A stretch of DNA of 64,000 nucleotides from Occultella aeris. GTDB lineage: Bacteria > Actinomycetota > Actinomycetes > Actinomycetales > Beutenbergiaceae. Both the position numbers and the translations under genes were made by a program. Shown piece after piece: positions 49,218 to 57,867 of the stretch. Under the pieces are notes generated by a model. It saw nothing but the letters and a program-made list of their open reading frames with translations, was not told the DNA's origin and made no database searches. The DNA lies in contig NZ_CACRYJ010000071.1 of NCBI RefSeq assembly GCF_902703175.1, positions 124,001-188,000 of the forward strand, read 5' to 3'. How positions within the stretch are numbered: the stretch's first letter is position 1; each line of letters begins with the position of its first letter.

Positions 49218-49829
49218 ATGTTGCTGTCACTGACGGGCGCCAGCGGCGCAGGAAAATCGACCACGCTGGCGCACCTGACTGCGATGAATTGGGCACAGCC
49301 GATCGTCTGCGTCGAGTTCGACTCTGTGGGTGTGCCTCCGGACGCCGACACCGCGTGGCGACACGCCGTGATCGAGCAGTGGGTCAAGCGAGCCCTGGCT
49401 GCCCAGGATGAAGGCAGCCACGTCCTGCTGTGCGGTCAGGTTCCGATCGGCGAGCTTCTGGCCGCGCCGTCGGCAGATCGGCTCGATGGCATCGCTGCGT
49501 GCGTGCTGCACTGTTCACCCGAGGTACGCCGAGCCCGACTGCTGGAGCGCCGCGAGCCCGAAGACAGCCTGGAACACCACGTCGCATTCGGTGAGTGGTT
49601 CCACGGACACGCCGTGGACCCGACGTTCCACCCGGAGGTCATCCGCGTCGACAGCCCCGTGCCGATGAGATGGGAGCGGTGGCAGGACTGGCGCTCCGAC
49701 GACCCCCGCTGGCCGGCCCATGTGGTCGAGACGGACGGATTGACGCCGGTGCAGGTGGCCCAATGCGTGGTGACTTGGGCGCGTGATGTCCTCACCCAGG
49801 GTGCCCTTCGACTCTCTGCTGAGCGGTGA
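49218..49829 (+). CDS. P-loop kinase-like protein
   Basis: A 203-residue protein beginning LLSLTGASGAGKSTT, a clear Walker A motif (residues 7-15), followed by IVCVEFDSVGVPP and a C-terminal segment ARLLERREPEDS and VPMRWERWQDWRSDDPRW. It belongs to the broad AAA/adenylate-kinase-like P-loop group, often annotated as ATP-binding protein or kinase. The substrate is unknown. ATG 49218 is chosen, since the upstream open frame overlaps the dead GNAT gene and lacks conservation. Confidence 0.65.
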   Translation: MLLSLTGASGAGKSTTLAHLTAMNWAQPIVCVEFDSVGVPPDADTAWRHAVIEQWVKRALAAQDEGSHVLLCGQVPIGELLAAPSADRLDGIAACVLHCSPEVRRARLLERREPEDSLEHHVAFGEWFHGHAVDPTFHPEVIRVDSPVPMRWERWQDWRSDDPRWPAHVVETDGLTPVQVAQCVVTWARDVLTQGALRLSAER

Positions 49830-49917
49830 GTGCCGCGCACACGTCGTAGGCGCGGCTGTCCTTCGCGCCTGTCGAACGCTCCGGTGAGTTCGGGTCGCTG
49901 GTCCGGTCTATCCAGGC

Positions 49918-50496
49918 ATGGCAACCGTACTCATGCACGCAGTGGTGTCCCTCGACGGGTTCATCGCAGATGACGACGACGGCGTCGGACCGCTCTTCGA
50001 CTGGTACTTCAACGGCGACCGTCCGCTGGACCATATGGGGATGAGCCTCTCGCAGGCGTCCTACGACTACACGCGACCGATGTGGGACTCGATCGGGGCG
50101 ACGATCATGGGCAGGCACCTGTTCGACCTGACGAATGGTTGGGAGGCCAAGGCACCAGCGGGGGAGCACCTCGTGGTCGTCTCCCACCGGCCGAAACCGG
50201 CTGGCTGGCATCCCGAGGCCGACGTCCCCTTCTTCGAGAACGTCCCTGACGCCGTCGCGGACGCCAGCCGGCGTGCCGGTACCGGCGTGGTCGCTCTCTG
50301 CGCCGGCGACGTCGGCGGTCAGGCGCTGGCAGCAGGTCTCGTCGATGAGGTGGCGATGGACGTCGTCCCCGTCGTGTTCGGCTCAGGGAAGCGCTACTTC
50401 GGGCCGGTCGACGGCCAGCACCTGCTTGACGACCCACACGCCGTGATCCAGGGCAACCGCGTGTTGCACCTGCGCTATCGCGTGCGGAAGGGGTGA
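49918..50496 (+). CDS. Dihydrofolate reductase family protein (RibD C-terminal-like)
   Basis: A 192-residue protein of the DHFR-like RibD_C superfamily. It begins ATVLMHAVVSLDGFIADDDD, has TIMGRHLFD, and the NADPH-binding part VVVSHRPK with VVALCAGDVGGQALAAGLVDEV. Such stand-alone proteins are usually reductases of unknown substrate and not riboflavin enzymes, so this does not restore riboflavin biosynthesis. ATG start 49918 has no clear SD. The gene stands alone. Confidence 0.85.
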   Translation: MATVLMHAVVSLDGFIADDDDGVGPLFDWYFNGDRPLDHMGMSLSQASYDYTRPMWDSIGATIMGRHLFDLTNGWEAKAPAGEHLVVVSHRPKPAGWHPEADVPFFENVPDAVADASRRAGTGVVALCAGDVGGQALAAGLVDEVAMDVVPVVFGSGKRYFGPVDGQHLLDDPHAVIQGNRVLHLRYRVRKG

Positions 50497-50529
50497 CACC
50501 CGGACGGCGCCGTGTGGCCGCCTTGGGAG

Positions 50530-51420
50530 TCATGGAGTCCGCTCGGCCACCGGATCGTCGCAGACGTCGTCGAGCAGGGGACTGAGGTGCCATGAAGTCA
50601 GTGCGTGTGCCGCTTGCCCGGCACCCGCCGACAGCGACGTACCCACATCGGCACCGGCGAGCGTCGCGTCGAGGAACCCGGCCAGAAAGGCGTCGCCGGC
50701 GCCGTTCGTGTCGACGATCCGCTCGACCGGCGCCGCCGGCGCCCGCCACTCGCGATGCTCAGCGTCCACGGCACGGGCACCCTCGGCACCGAGCGTGCAG
50801 ACGACGACGCTCGCTCCGCCGTCGACCAGCTCGTGCATGAAGTCGCCCGGTGCGTCCAGACCGTCGGCGTTCATGAACACGTGTGAGGCACTCTCGATGA
50901 ACGGCCGATGGAACAGTGCCTGCCCGTCGTAGTCGTGCAGGTCGGTCCAGACGAGGTCGCGTCGGGCTCCGGTGAGCGTGACGAGTTCGCGTGTCCATCC
51001 GGCCAGGTCGACCACCACCGCTCGCGCGTCGCGAACCCGCGCGACCAGACGAGAGGCGACCACCTCGGGGTCCAGGTCAGAGTCCGGGACCGACAGGTAG
51101 ATCGAGACCCGCTCGCCGCGCTCGGTCAGCAGGTTCGCGTGGCGCTCACTCGCCCCCGCGACCGTGATCGCGTCGTGGTCGATCCCGGCCCGGGACAGCG
51201 CGTCGGCCACCGATCGTCCCGCAGCGTCCGACCCGACCAGCGTGGTCAGATGCGACGAGCGACCCAGCTCGGCCAGGTGCAGGGCCTTGCCGGCGGACGT
51301 GCCGCCGAGCGTCTCGAAGGTCGTCCGTGCGAACACCGTCTGAGATCGGGGTTCGGGGAGTTCGTCCAGGTGAATCAGAGTGTTCCACGAGGCTGGCCCC
51401 AGTACCTCGACGTCGACCAT
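50530..51420 (-). CDS. PfkB-family carbohydrate/nucleoside kinase
   Basis: A 296-residue ribokinase-type sugar or nucleoside kinase. The N-terminal half has FETLGGTSAGKALHLAELG (GG-rich lid and sugar-binding loop) and the C-terminal half has RIVDTNGAGDAFLAGF, the PfkB signature with the catalytic Asp. It is similar to ribokinase or adenosine kinase; the substrate is unknown. Of two in-frame ATGs, 51420 is chosen because TACCAT ends 7 nt upstream, giving a leaderless start. Confidence 0.87.
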   Translation of the reverse strand: MVDVEVLGPASWNTLIHLDELPEPRSQTVFARTTFETLGGTSAGKALHLAELGRSSHLTTLVGSDAAGRSVADALSRAGIDHDAITVAGASERHANLLTERGERVSIYLSVPDSDLDPEVVASRLVARVRDARAVVVDLAGWTRELVTLTGARRDLVWTDLHDYDGQALFHRPFIESASHVFMNADGLDAPGDFMHELVDGGASVVVCTLGAEGARAVDAEHREWRAPAAPVERIVDTNGAGDAFLAGFLDATLAGADVGTSLSAGAGQAAHALTSWHLSPLLDDVCDDPVAERTP

Positions 51421-51433
51421 GGACGTCATGGTA
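51421..51433 (-). promoter_or_regulatory. Leaderless-type -10 box (TACCAT)
   Basis: TACCAT (complement of 51428-51433) ends 7 nt before ATG 51420; it decides between the two possible starts of the kinase gene. Confidence 0.4.
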
Positions 51434-51513
51434 GGCGGATCGCGTCGGCACGCCGTGACCGGTGAGCGCCAGCGTGCGGGGATCTCTCCCCGCCTGGACC
51501 CGGCACCGTCGGG

Positions 51514-51906
51514 TCAGGCGATTCGGTTCAGGCGGACGTTGACAGCTGCCAGCAGTCGGTCGCATCTGGCGATGGTCTGCGGCGTGTCGCCCAGCTCGTG
51601 CCGGTCCAGCGTCTGCCGAGACGCCACCACGGATCCGGGCGGAAACTGCTGCCAGGTGAGGTCGACCGCCATCAGGTCACACCCAACCCGGAGTTCGTTC
51701 CAGAAGTGGACCTCGTGGCCGACGCCGGTCCATACCGTCCCCTTGACGATGTCGGCGGCAGGCAAGAAGTGCTGGACGACGCGCGCCGTCGGATAGCACT
51801 GTCCGAGCGCGGGAATTCGTTCGTCCCAGACGCCGCGGTATGACGTGCGGCGACTCCACGACGCTTCGAGCGCCTCCCGGAGCACGATCAGGTCTACGGC
51901 GGTCAC
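51514..51906 (-). CDS. YunG-like hypothetical protein
   Basis: A 130-residue protein whose LREALEASWSRRTSYRG, CYPTARVVQHFLPA and VDLTWQQFP resemble the small YunG-type proteins (Bacillus YunG family), of unknown function. It has Trp-rich and Cys-containing motifs (SWS, CYPT, VHFWNEL) that look like a compact enzyme core (possibly transglutaminase-like), but this is a guess. GTG 51906 is chosen over ATG 51942 because TACTCT ends 7 nt upstream. Confidence 0.6.
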   Translation of the reverse strand: MTAVDLIVLREALEASWSRRTSYRGVWDERIPALGQCYPTARVVQHFLPAADIVKGTVWTGVGHEVHFWNELRVGCDLMAVDLTWQQFPPGSVVASRQTLDRHELGDTPQTIARCDRLLAAVNVRLNRIA

Positions 51907-51919
51907 ACAGCGCAGAGTA
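51907..51919 (-). promoter_or_regulatory. Leaderless-type -10 box (TACTCT)
   Basis: TACTCT (complement of 51914-51919) ends 7 nt before GTG 51906. Confidence 0.4.
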
Positions 51920-52177
51920 TCGATGGTCGCGGCATGACCCACGCAACCCCTCGAGCCTCAGGTCGGCGGGGCGGAGCTCGCCTCCCACCACGACCGGATG
52001 GGTGACGATCGCACCCTCGTCGAGCCCGGCCCGCATGGCCGCCGCGCCAAGGGTCTGGCAGGCACGGGAGTTGATCAGGCGGGCGTGGCGGGGGAGCGGT
52101 GCGGCGGGGTCGTGGCAGGAGCAGACGCAGGTGCGCCGGTCCTGCGCATGGGCGGGACCGTCGTGAATCATGGGCAC

Positions 52178-52711
52178 ATGAGGAGTTCTGCGGCAGACCG
52201 CGAATGGATGTGCAGCGTCTGTGGTGCCCAACACAGCGGACTGAACATGGTCTTTGGGCCCAGCGGTCCCGACTCGTGGGCTGCAGCGAGTCCCGAGGAC
52301 CGCGCACGAGGCGAGATCAGTCGCGACGTGTGCGTGCTACCCACGGACGAAGGCACCTTCTACTTCATCCGCGGCGAACTGCGGGTCCCGGTGACTGACG
52401 CCGTCATCGGCGACTTCGCCTGGTCGGTGTGGGCCTCACTGAGCGAACGAAACATGCAGCTCGCGGCGAAGCGTTGGGACGACCCGAATCGAGTCAATCT
52501 CGATCCGATGTTCGGGTGGCTCAACAACCGGCTGGCACCCTTCGACCCGCCGACGATGAACTTGGCGGTCAACGTCCACACCCGCCCGCCGGGCGTCGTT
52601 CCGCTCATCGAACTGGATCCATCGTCCGATCACCCTCTCGCATTGGAACAACAGGAGGGCATCACTCTCCACCGCGTAGCGGAATTGAACCGTCTCCTGC
52701 TCGCGGAGTAG
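52178..52711 (+). CDS. DUF2199 domain-containing protein
   Basis: A 177-residue protein with the N-terminal MCSVCGAQHSGLNMVFG, typical of DUF2199 (a Cys pair CxxC at the start), then TFYFIRGELRVPVTDA, FAWSVWASLSE, and the C-terminal PLALEQQEGITLHRVAEL. Function unknown; the family is sometimes near toxin-immunity clusters. ATG 52178 begins just before the conserved part; a longer open frame starts at 51998 but its first 60 residues look like non-coding sequence. Confidence 0.75.
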   Translation: MRSSAADREWMCSVCGAQHSGLNMVFGPSGPDSWAAASPEDRARGEISRDVCVLPTDEGTFYFIRGELRVPVTDAVIGDFAWSVWASLSERNMQLAAKRWDDPNRVNLDPMFGWLNNRLAPFDPPTMNLAVNVHTRPPGVVPLIELDPSSDHPLALEQQEGITLHRVAELNRLLLAE

Positions 52712-53197
52712 ATGCAGTCACCGCTCACGTACCAGTCCGCGACTTGCCGTGACCGCAGCGGCAAGACCTACTTCTTCTACCGTTGGCTAACTGGCAGGGA
52801 CGGGAGTTGATGAGCCGGGAGTAGCAGTGCCCCACCGGCAACGTAGAGAGGATCACCTCACGCGACTCGGGAAGGTGAACGGCTGCTCAGTACTGCGGCG
52901 GGATGTGGAAGTCGATCGTGTCGTCGTGGACGGTGCCCGTTCTCGTCCCCGACAGAGGCGATCGTGTGGGGGTCGAGGTTGATCGAGTTTCCCGGCGCAG
53001 ACGGACATCGATGCGCAGAGCACAAAGCCCACGATTGGGGCGTGATCCGCTCGAAGAGCGCCCAAGTCCTCTCGCTCGGCGAACCAGCCGAGGGTCCGCC
53101 TGCGAGGGTCGCGGTCCTCCTCGAAGCGGAGGTCCAGTCCCGTTCCCCAGACGATGCTGACCTGGTAGTCAGTGTGCTGCGCAACAGATCCGGCCGG
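52712..53197. other. Gene-poor 486-bp interval
   Basis: No confident gene. A + strand open stretch (52964-53281) reads a plausible segment, WGVIRSKSAQVLSLGEPA and ARVAVLLEAEVQSRS, but lacks an N-terminus and overlaps the lipoprotein gene. The minus strand gives only low-complexity Arg/Ser translation. It may be the remnant of a decayed gene beside the integrase fragment. I see no promoter, repeat or RNA family. Confidence 0.5.
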
Positions 53198-53920
53198 TTA
53201 TGGGTACCGCTCGAGGCCGTCCAGATACGCGTACGAGACCATGGCGAGCTGGCCACGAGTCAGGTCGATGCCCTCGCCTGACGGGCAGCTCACCGTGATG
53301 ACCTGCTGCACACCGAGCGCCACGAATGCGCGGGCCGTGACAAGCAGCCACTGGCCATTGCTTTCTTGGCCTAGTGCCCGTGCGACGGTGTAGGTCGGAC
53401 CGTCCTCGCCCAGACCCTCTCCGATGCCGAGCAGGTCCTGCGCTGGCCCGGCGACGATTTCTACGCCGGCTAGGCGGTCCTCGACCAGAGCTGTGGATGC
53501 CTTCTCGTCGCCGGCGCTCTCGCCCTCGTAGGGGGCCCGCTCATCGAGGACGCGGCAGCCGTTGCCGGAGTTCACCATCTCCAGTGTGGTGGGAGGTGAT
53601 GTGCCGGTCGTCGTGGAGGCCGGGGCGCCTACGAGTTCCCAATCCCACACCTCGCCCAGGTCGTTGCGAAAGGTCACGTCGGTGGCCGTGGCCAACGCAG
53701 GCCCGTCAGCGAACGAGACCGTGCCCTCCAAGGCTCCGTCACCAGTCCAGGTCGGCGCTACCTCAGCACCATCACCGTTCGAGCTGGCAGTTGACTCCGA
53801 CGCGGCTGTGTCTTCCGAGACCGTCCCCACGGAGCTCCCGCAGCCGGACATGAGAACCGCGCCTGTCAACGCCGCGATCACTAGCGTCATACATCGGCCG
53901 CCCACGCCTCCAAGCTTCAC
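53198..53920 (-). CDS. Secreted lipoprotein of unknown function
   Basis: A 240-residue lipoprotein: a hydrophobic leader (MTLVIAALTGAVLMSGC) with lipobox MSGC, then a Ser/Thr-rich linker, and a globular C-terminal half containing LVTARAFVALGVQQVITVSC and DLTRGQLAMVSYAYLDGLE. It could have disulfides (Cys in NGCRV and SCPSGE). No family recognised. GTG 53920 is chosen over 53926 because TAGGGT ends 7 nt before it. The gene overlaps the end of the integrase-like remnant by a few bases. Confidence 0.65.
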   Translation of the reverse strand: MKLGGVGGRCMTLVIAALTGAVLMSGCGSSVGTVSEDTAASESTASSNGDGAEVAPTWTGDGALEGTVSFADGPALATATDVTFRNDLGEVWDWELVGAPASTTTGTSPPTTLEMVNSGNGCRVLDERAPYEGESAGDEKASTALVEDRLAGVEIVAGPAQDLLGIGEGLGEDGPTYTVARALGQESNGQWLLVTARAFVALGVQQVITVSCPSGEGIDLTRGQLAMVSYAYLDGLERYP

Positions 53921-54400
53921 CCGCACAACCCTAGTCCAGCGACGTCGTCCCAGGTCAGCCGGATGACGTCTTCAATCTGCTGGCCGAAGACGGTGACCAA
54001 GATGGCGGCAGCCCGGTCGCGCACGGTGAGCTCGCCGGTGTGCACGACGCGGTCAACGGCTGCGTCTTGCTCGGACTTCGGCAGTTTGGGGCTGGTTCCG
54101 CGGCGATGCCGCGCGATGCTGAGCTCACGGTCGACGAGCCGGGACTTGATCGCCCACGGGATGAACCGGTCGACGAGCCTGCGGGTGCCCGGCCCGTCCG
54201 CCAGCCGGCCAGACATCGAGATGCTCCTGCCGAAGCTCCCCGAGTGCAGTGCCGTGGTCGTGTAGCCAGTTCAGGAACTCGATCGCCACGGTGATGGTCT
54301 GCTTCGATCGGAGGAAAGTGCCGTGCGGCACCGCCTCCATCTGGTTCATGCGTCGCTGCTGATGCCAGCGGATGTGGCGGCGTACGACGTCGCCCGCCCG
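53917..54400 (-). pseudogene. Integrase-like gene remnant (frameshifted, no catalytic end)
   Basis: On the minus strand, RHIRWHQQRRMNQMEAVPHG and TITVAIEFLNWLHDHGTALG (up to about 54210, one frame) continue in a second frame as LADGPGTRRLVDRFIPWAIK, then RGTSPKL and RDRAAAILVTVFGQQIEDVI with LTWDDV, ending at 53917. This is the SAM-like core-binding part and the start of the catalytic part of a tyrosine-recombinase-type protein. The catalytic Arg/His/Tyr region is missing and one frameshift near 54205 is needed. The mobile element that carried it is not otherwise visible. Confidence 0.6.
53921..53933 (-). promoter_or_regulatory. Leaderless-type -10 box (TAGGGT)
   Basis: TAGGGT (complement of 53928-53933) ends 7 nt before GTG 53920; it lies inside the integrase-like remnant. 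Confidence 0.4.
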
Positions 54401-54642
54401 TCCGCGGCGACATGATGCTGACCTGCCGAAATGCTGTCTACGCCAAGAGAAGGGAGTGGTCGCATCTACTGCGACTCTCGTTGCTTACGCGCCGATAATG
54501 TACATTATGTCATAACGCCGTCCTGCTCGGTCCATCGTGCACTTCCCCACCGATGTCCCCGAGACGTACGCTTCGATCATCGGGCCGTCCCTGGCCACGG
54601 CGGCCGAACGTCCTTGGCGCCGGCTGTGCAGCGGATCGTGGC

Positions 54643-54966
54643 TCAAGCGATCACGCAGAACAGGTTGCCGTCCGGATCGGCCAGGACCACGAAGTCGGCG
54701 TCCTCGGGATACTCCCAGTCAACCCTCCGGGCGCCTAGCGTGATCAAACGTTCAACCTCAGCGCGTTGGTCGGCCTCCCCGTCTGCCCACAGATCGAGAT
54801 GCGTGCTGTCATCCTCGTCCAGATGAAGCCGAGTGCCGGCTGCACCCTCGGGCACCAGGAACGCCGCGTTGTGCGGCTGCCTGGTGTAGCCGAGCGCGGC
54901 TGACCAGAATGCCCCCGCCCTGTCGACGTCTGACACATTCATCACGACGGCTCCGAGTCTCAACAT
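54643..54966 (-). CDS. VOC family protein
   Basis: A 107-residue single-module-pair VOC protein. It starts MLRLGAVVMNVSDVDRAGAF, with the first module ending GYTRQ, and the second ends with DFVVLADPDGNLFCVIA, a typical ending. The ORF extends 34 codons further upstream with an Arg-rich, poorly conserved N-terminus, so the ATG at 54966 is preferred; CACGAT ends 6 nt before it as a weak -10 box. It resembles 2-domain-lacking glyoxalase-like proteins. Substrate unknown. Confidence 0.78.
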   Translation of the reverse strand: MLRLGAVVMNVSDVDRAGAFWSAALGYTRQPHNAAFLVPEGAAGTRLHLDEDDSTHLDLWADGEADQRAEVERLITLGARRVDWEYPEDADFVVLADPDGNLFCVIA

Positions 54967-55081
54967 GGGTCGATCGTGACGCACCCGACTGCGATCAGTC
55001 CAGCGATCCACCTCCGGGTTGGTTGCGGCGATCCGTGCGATCCGGCGCGCGATGCGGACATAATTCATCCGGAATCTTGCC

Positions 55082-55093
55082 TACGATGCCGAC
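55082..55093 (+). promoter_or_regulatory. Leaderless-type -10 box (TACGAT)
   Basis: TACGAT at 55082-55087 ends 6 nt before ATG 55094. Confidence 0.45.
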
Positions 55094-55675
55094 ATGGTGA
55101 CAGGTGAGCACACGATCGAGCCGTTGACTGCTCATACCTGGAACGCGTTCGCCGCCCTGGTGGAGCGGCACAACGGGATCTTCGGTGGCTGCTGGTGCAC
55201 CTACTTCCATCCCGACTGTGCCGACCGGGAGCCTGGGTACGAGGGCAGCCGCACGATGAAGAAGCGGTTGGTCGAGAACGGACAGGCCCATGCGGCGCTG
55301 GTGATCGTCGGTGACGAGGCGGTTGCGTGGGCGGAGTACGGCACCCCGGATGAACTGCCCACCATCCATCACCGCAAGCAGTACCTCGCCGAGGCCGATG
55401 TCATTCCCGACTACCGCATCACCTGCATCTTCGTCGACAAGCGTTACCGAAAGCAGGGCTACGCCAAGGCGGCCCTGGCCGGTGCGCTCGCTCTGATCGC
55501 AGCCCGGGGCGGCGGCGTGGTCGAGGGGTACCCACACGAGATCGGTGAGAAGAGGATGAACAACTCGTTCGTCTACAACGGAACACGCACGATGTACGAG
55601 CGGGCCGGCTTTGAGTTCATCCGCTCCAAGGGGCTGAAGAACACGGTCATGCGTCGCACGATCCAGCCCGCTTGA
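55094..55675 (+). CDS. GNAT family N-acetyltransferase
   Basis: A 193-residue acetyltransferase of the group starting TIEPLTAHTWNAFAALVERH with GIFGGCWCTYFHPDC, a distinct Cys-rich segment. The acetyl-CoA loop is RYRKQGYAKAAL and the C-terminus has TMYERAGFEFIRSKGLKNTV. Homologues in actinobacteria occur alone and have unknown substrates. Leaderless start. It is divergent from the VOC gene at 54643-54966, with 127 bp between. Confidence 0.85.
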   Translation: MVTGEHTIEPLTAHTWNAFAALVERHNGIFGGCWCTYFHPDCADREPGYEGSRTMKKRLVENGQAHAALVIVGDEAVAWAEYGTPDELPTIHHRKQYLAEADVIPDYRITCIFVDKRYRKQGYAKAALAGALALIAARGGGVVEGYPHEIGEKRMNNSFVYNGTRTMYERAGFEFIRSKGLKNTVMRRTIQPA

Positions 55676-55903
55676 GTTCTGCCCGAGGGCCGTGACGGTT
55701 ACGACGCAGGGTCCCGAAAGGTGCATCGGTACACCATCGGTGCGGCACCGACATCAATCATCAGGGTGCCGATCAACGGGCCGCGAGAGCCCCGGCCGGT
55801 CCGATGGCCGAAGGTCCCTCCTGCGGATCCCTCTCCCCCACCGATCCACCGATCGGCACCTCACTGCGATTCCCCAGTCCGCGAGCGGGTGCTCGGGGTG
55901 CGG

Positions 55904-56686
55904 TTACGGGCTGGAATGCGGCCGGAGTTTGAAGATCACGATGCCGAGATACTTGTTCATCCACGCCTGCTTGTGCGGATAGCGGCGTCGGTGCACCTCG
56001 GACAGTTGAGGCTCTGCCGCGGACTCGATCCACAGCCCTGCCGCACTGAACACGTTGATCAGATCGGAGATCGTGTAGGGCCGCTTGGTCAGGGCGATCT
56101 CGTCGTTCCAGCCGCTGACGTAGGAGAACGGGGCGGTCGAGAAGTACTCCTCACCCATTGAGGTCCCGTTCATTTCTGCCCGTTCGAGGGCGTATCGGAT
56201 CGGCTGCGTCCTGGTCAGCAGGATGAACCCGTCGTCGGCCAGCATCGCCCGCGCTGCCCGCAGGGTGCGAACGGGGTCCTTGGCGTAGCCGAAGGACTGC
56301 AGGAACAGGATCCGATCGAACGTGCGGCCGGCAAGCCCGGGCACCGACTCCAGTTCGGAGAGATCGCCTTGGAGGAGTTCCAGCCCAGGAGGTTGGGCAC
56401 TGGGAAAGTTGCCACTGATATCGACACCGACCGAGGCGCCGGCACCGTCTCGAACCAGCTCGGCGACCTTGCCCCCGTTGCCGCAACCGACATCGAGCAC
56501 CGAGCGCCCTGTGACATCACCCAGAACGTCTCGCTGCGCAGGCCACTCGACCAGCCGGTCCAGCGAGTCCTCCTTGGCTCGAGCCCGCTCGTAGTCCGGA
56601 GCGAGCTCGAGCCACGGCTGGCTCGGGTCCGCACCATGTGCCCGGTGAGCACTCGTCGTGTCCTGAGGGCCATCTGACACCGCCAT
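55904..56686 (-). CDS. SAM-dependent methyltransferase (class I)
   Basis: A 260-residue methyltransferase with motif I SVLDVGCGNGGKVAEL (near residue 65), GVDIS, DLSELE, and FDRILFLQSF. It has a C-terminal extension (IESAAEPQLSEVHRRRY) unlike small-molecule methyltransferases of the UbiE group. The substrate is unknown. ATG 56686 is chosen because TATGTT ends 7 nt upstream; ATG 56698 is the alternative. It diverges from the next GNAT gene with 81 bp between. Confidence 0.83.
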   Translation of the reverse strand: MAVSDGPQDTTSAHRAHGADPSQPWLELAPDYERARAKEDSLDRLVEWPAQRDVLGDVTGRSVLDVGCGNGGKVAELVRDGAGASVGVDISGNFPSAQPPGLELLQGDLSELESVPGLAGRTFDRILFLQSFGYAKDPVRTLRAARAMLADDGFILLTRTQPIRYALERAEMNGTSMGEEYFSTAPFSYVSGWNDEIALTKRPYTISDLINVFSAAGLWIESAAEPQLSEVHRRRYPHKQAWMNKYLGIVIFKLRPHSSP

Positions 56687-56699
56687 GACACCGAACATA
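56687..56699 (-). promoter_or_regulatory. Leaderless-type -10 box (TATGTT)
   Basis: TATGTT (complement of 56694-56699) ends 7 nt before ATG 56686. Confidence 0.4.
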
Positions 56700-56767
56700 G
56701 CCGTCAACCCGCGGGGTGCCGACTCATTCAGGACCATCGCGACTCGACTGCGTGCCACACTCCTCTC

Positions 56768-57244
56768 GTGAGGATCAGCCGAGGCACTGCGGACGACAGC
56801 GGCGAGTTGGCTCGGCTGCTGTGGCTCGATACCGTCAACGGTGAATACTCGGAGTCGTCGGCTGACGAGTTCACGGCGGACCTCGCGACCTGGTGGACCG
56901 TTCATCAGGACACGCACCTGGCTTTCGTTGCTCGACTCGACCGACCGGAGATCGTCGGGATGGCCTGGGTCGCGCTGATCCCCCGCACTCCGAGGCCTGG
57001 CGCGACAAGTCGGCTATCGGCGGACATCCAGAGCGTCTTCGTCGTGCCGGAGCAGCGCGGCCAAGGGATCGGCTCGGCGCTCGTGCACGCCGCTAGCGGG
57101 CACGCAGCACAACTCGGAGCCCTTCGTGTGACCGTCCATTCCGGTCGCAAGGCGGTTCCGGTGTATGAGCGGCTGGGCTTCGAGTCGTCCCGACAGCTCC
57201 TGCATCGACCGTTCTCCCGCACAGGTCAGCCATCCCCCGCTTGA
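56768..57244 (+). CDS. GNAT family N-acetyltransferase
   Basis: A 158-residue acetyltransferase. The acetyl-CoA loop is VFVVPEQRGQGIGSALV and the C-terminus is VTVHSGRKAVPVYERLGFE. It is a paralogue of the GNAT at 47782: both share HLAFVAR/HVAFVAR, GMAWVAL/GMAWLAL and the same tail. GTG start with CACACT 6 nt upstream as a weak -10 box. Its 3' end overlaps the convergent FMN-binding gene by 19 bp. Confidence 0.86.
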   Translation: MRISRGTADDSGELARLLWLDTVNGEYSESSADEFTADLATWWTVHQDTHLAFVARLDRPEIVGMAWVALIPRTPRPGATSRLSADIQSVFVVPEQRGQGIGSALVHAASGHAAQLGALRVTVHSGRKAVPVYERLGFESSRQLLHRPFSRTGQPSPA

Positions 57245-57750
57245 CGCTCCGCCCGCTGTCGGACCAGTTCCTCGACGGCGCTCGGCAGCGTCGTCTCGAA
57301 GTCGATCAGCTTCGCCCAGGTCGGGGTGACGACGATCCGCACCATGCCGTCGCGGTAGAGCGAACGCACCTCCGCCTCCCACTCGACCCGTTGCTCAGCG
57401 GTCATCTCGTAGGTGCTGGTCGCCCGCAGATACTCGTCCGGGATGCCGTCGACGAAGTCCAGCTCGGCGAGCCCGCGGATGAGCAGGATCTTCGGTGGGT
57501 GCACCTCGGTATCGATCGTCATGGCCACTGCCGGATTGTTGCGCAGGGCAGGGATCTTCGGTGCGTTCTTCGTCGTGCAGATGACGATCTCGGCGCCGTT
57601 CCAGGTGAACGCGATGGGCACATTGCGGGGGGTGCCGTCCTTCGCGACGTAGGCCAGGCGGGTCAGGTCGCGGGACAGCAGTTCCTGACTGATCGGGCGC
57701 TCCAGGACCTCGGTGATCTGGCTCGGTTGCATGATCCGCTGCGTCGTCAT
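57226..57750 (-). CDS. Pyridoxamine 5'-phosphate oxidase family protein
   Basis: A 174-residue split-beta-barrel FMN-binding protein. It has RLAYVAKDGTPRNVPIAF, IVICTTKNAPKIPALRNN and AVAMTIDTE, the usual order of PPOX/F420-type oxidoreductases. Cofactor (FMN or F420) and substrate are unknown. The ATG at 57750 is chosen with SD AGGAGA about 7 nt upstream; the longer open frame is not conserved. It is convergent with the GNAT gene at 56768. Confidence 0.87.
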   Translation of the reverse strand: MTTQRIMQPSQITEVLERPISQELLSRDLTRLAYVAKDGTPRNVPIAFTWNGAEIVICTTKNAPKIPALRNNPAVAMTIDTEVHPPKILLIRGLAELDFVDGIPDEYLRATSTYEMTAEQRVEWEAEVRSLYRDGMVRIVVTPTWAKLIDFETTLPSAVEELVRQRAERQAGDG

Positions 57751-57867
57751 GATGGTTCTCCTGCATCCTCCGCCGGCTCTGTTCGTGGCCGCTGGTACAC
57801 CTGGGACGGAGCCAGCGTCGCACTCTCGACATCCGAGGGGCACCCGGGCGGATCCGCCGCGATGTGG

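Noticed and set aside
49918-50496. DHFR-like gene as part of riboflavin synthesis (ribD)
   Set aside because: It lacks the deaminase domain and lies far from the riboswitch; stand-alone RibD_C-like proteins are usually unrelated reductases.
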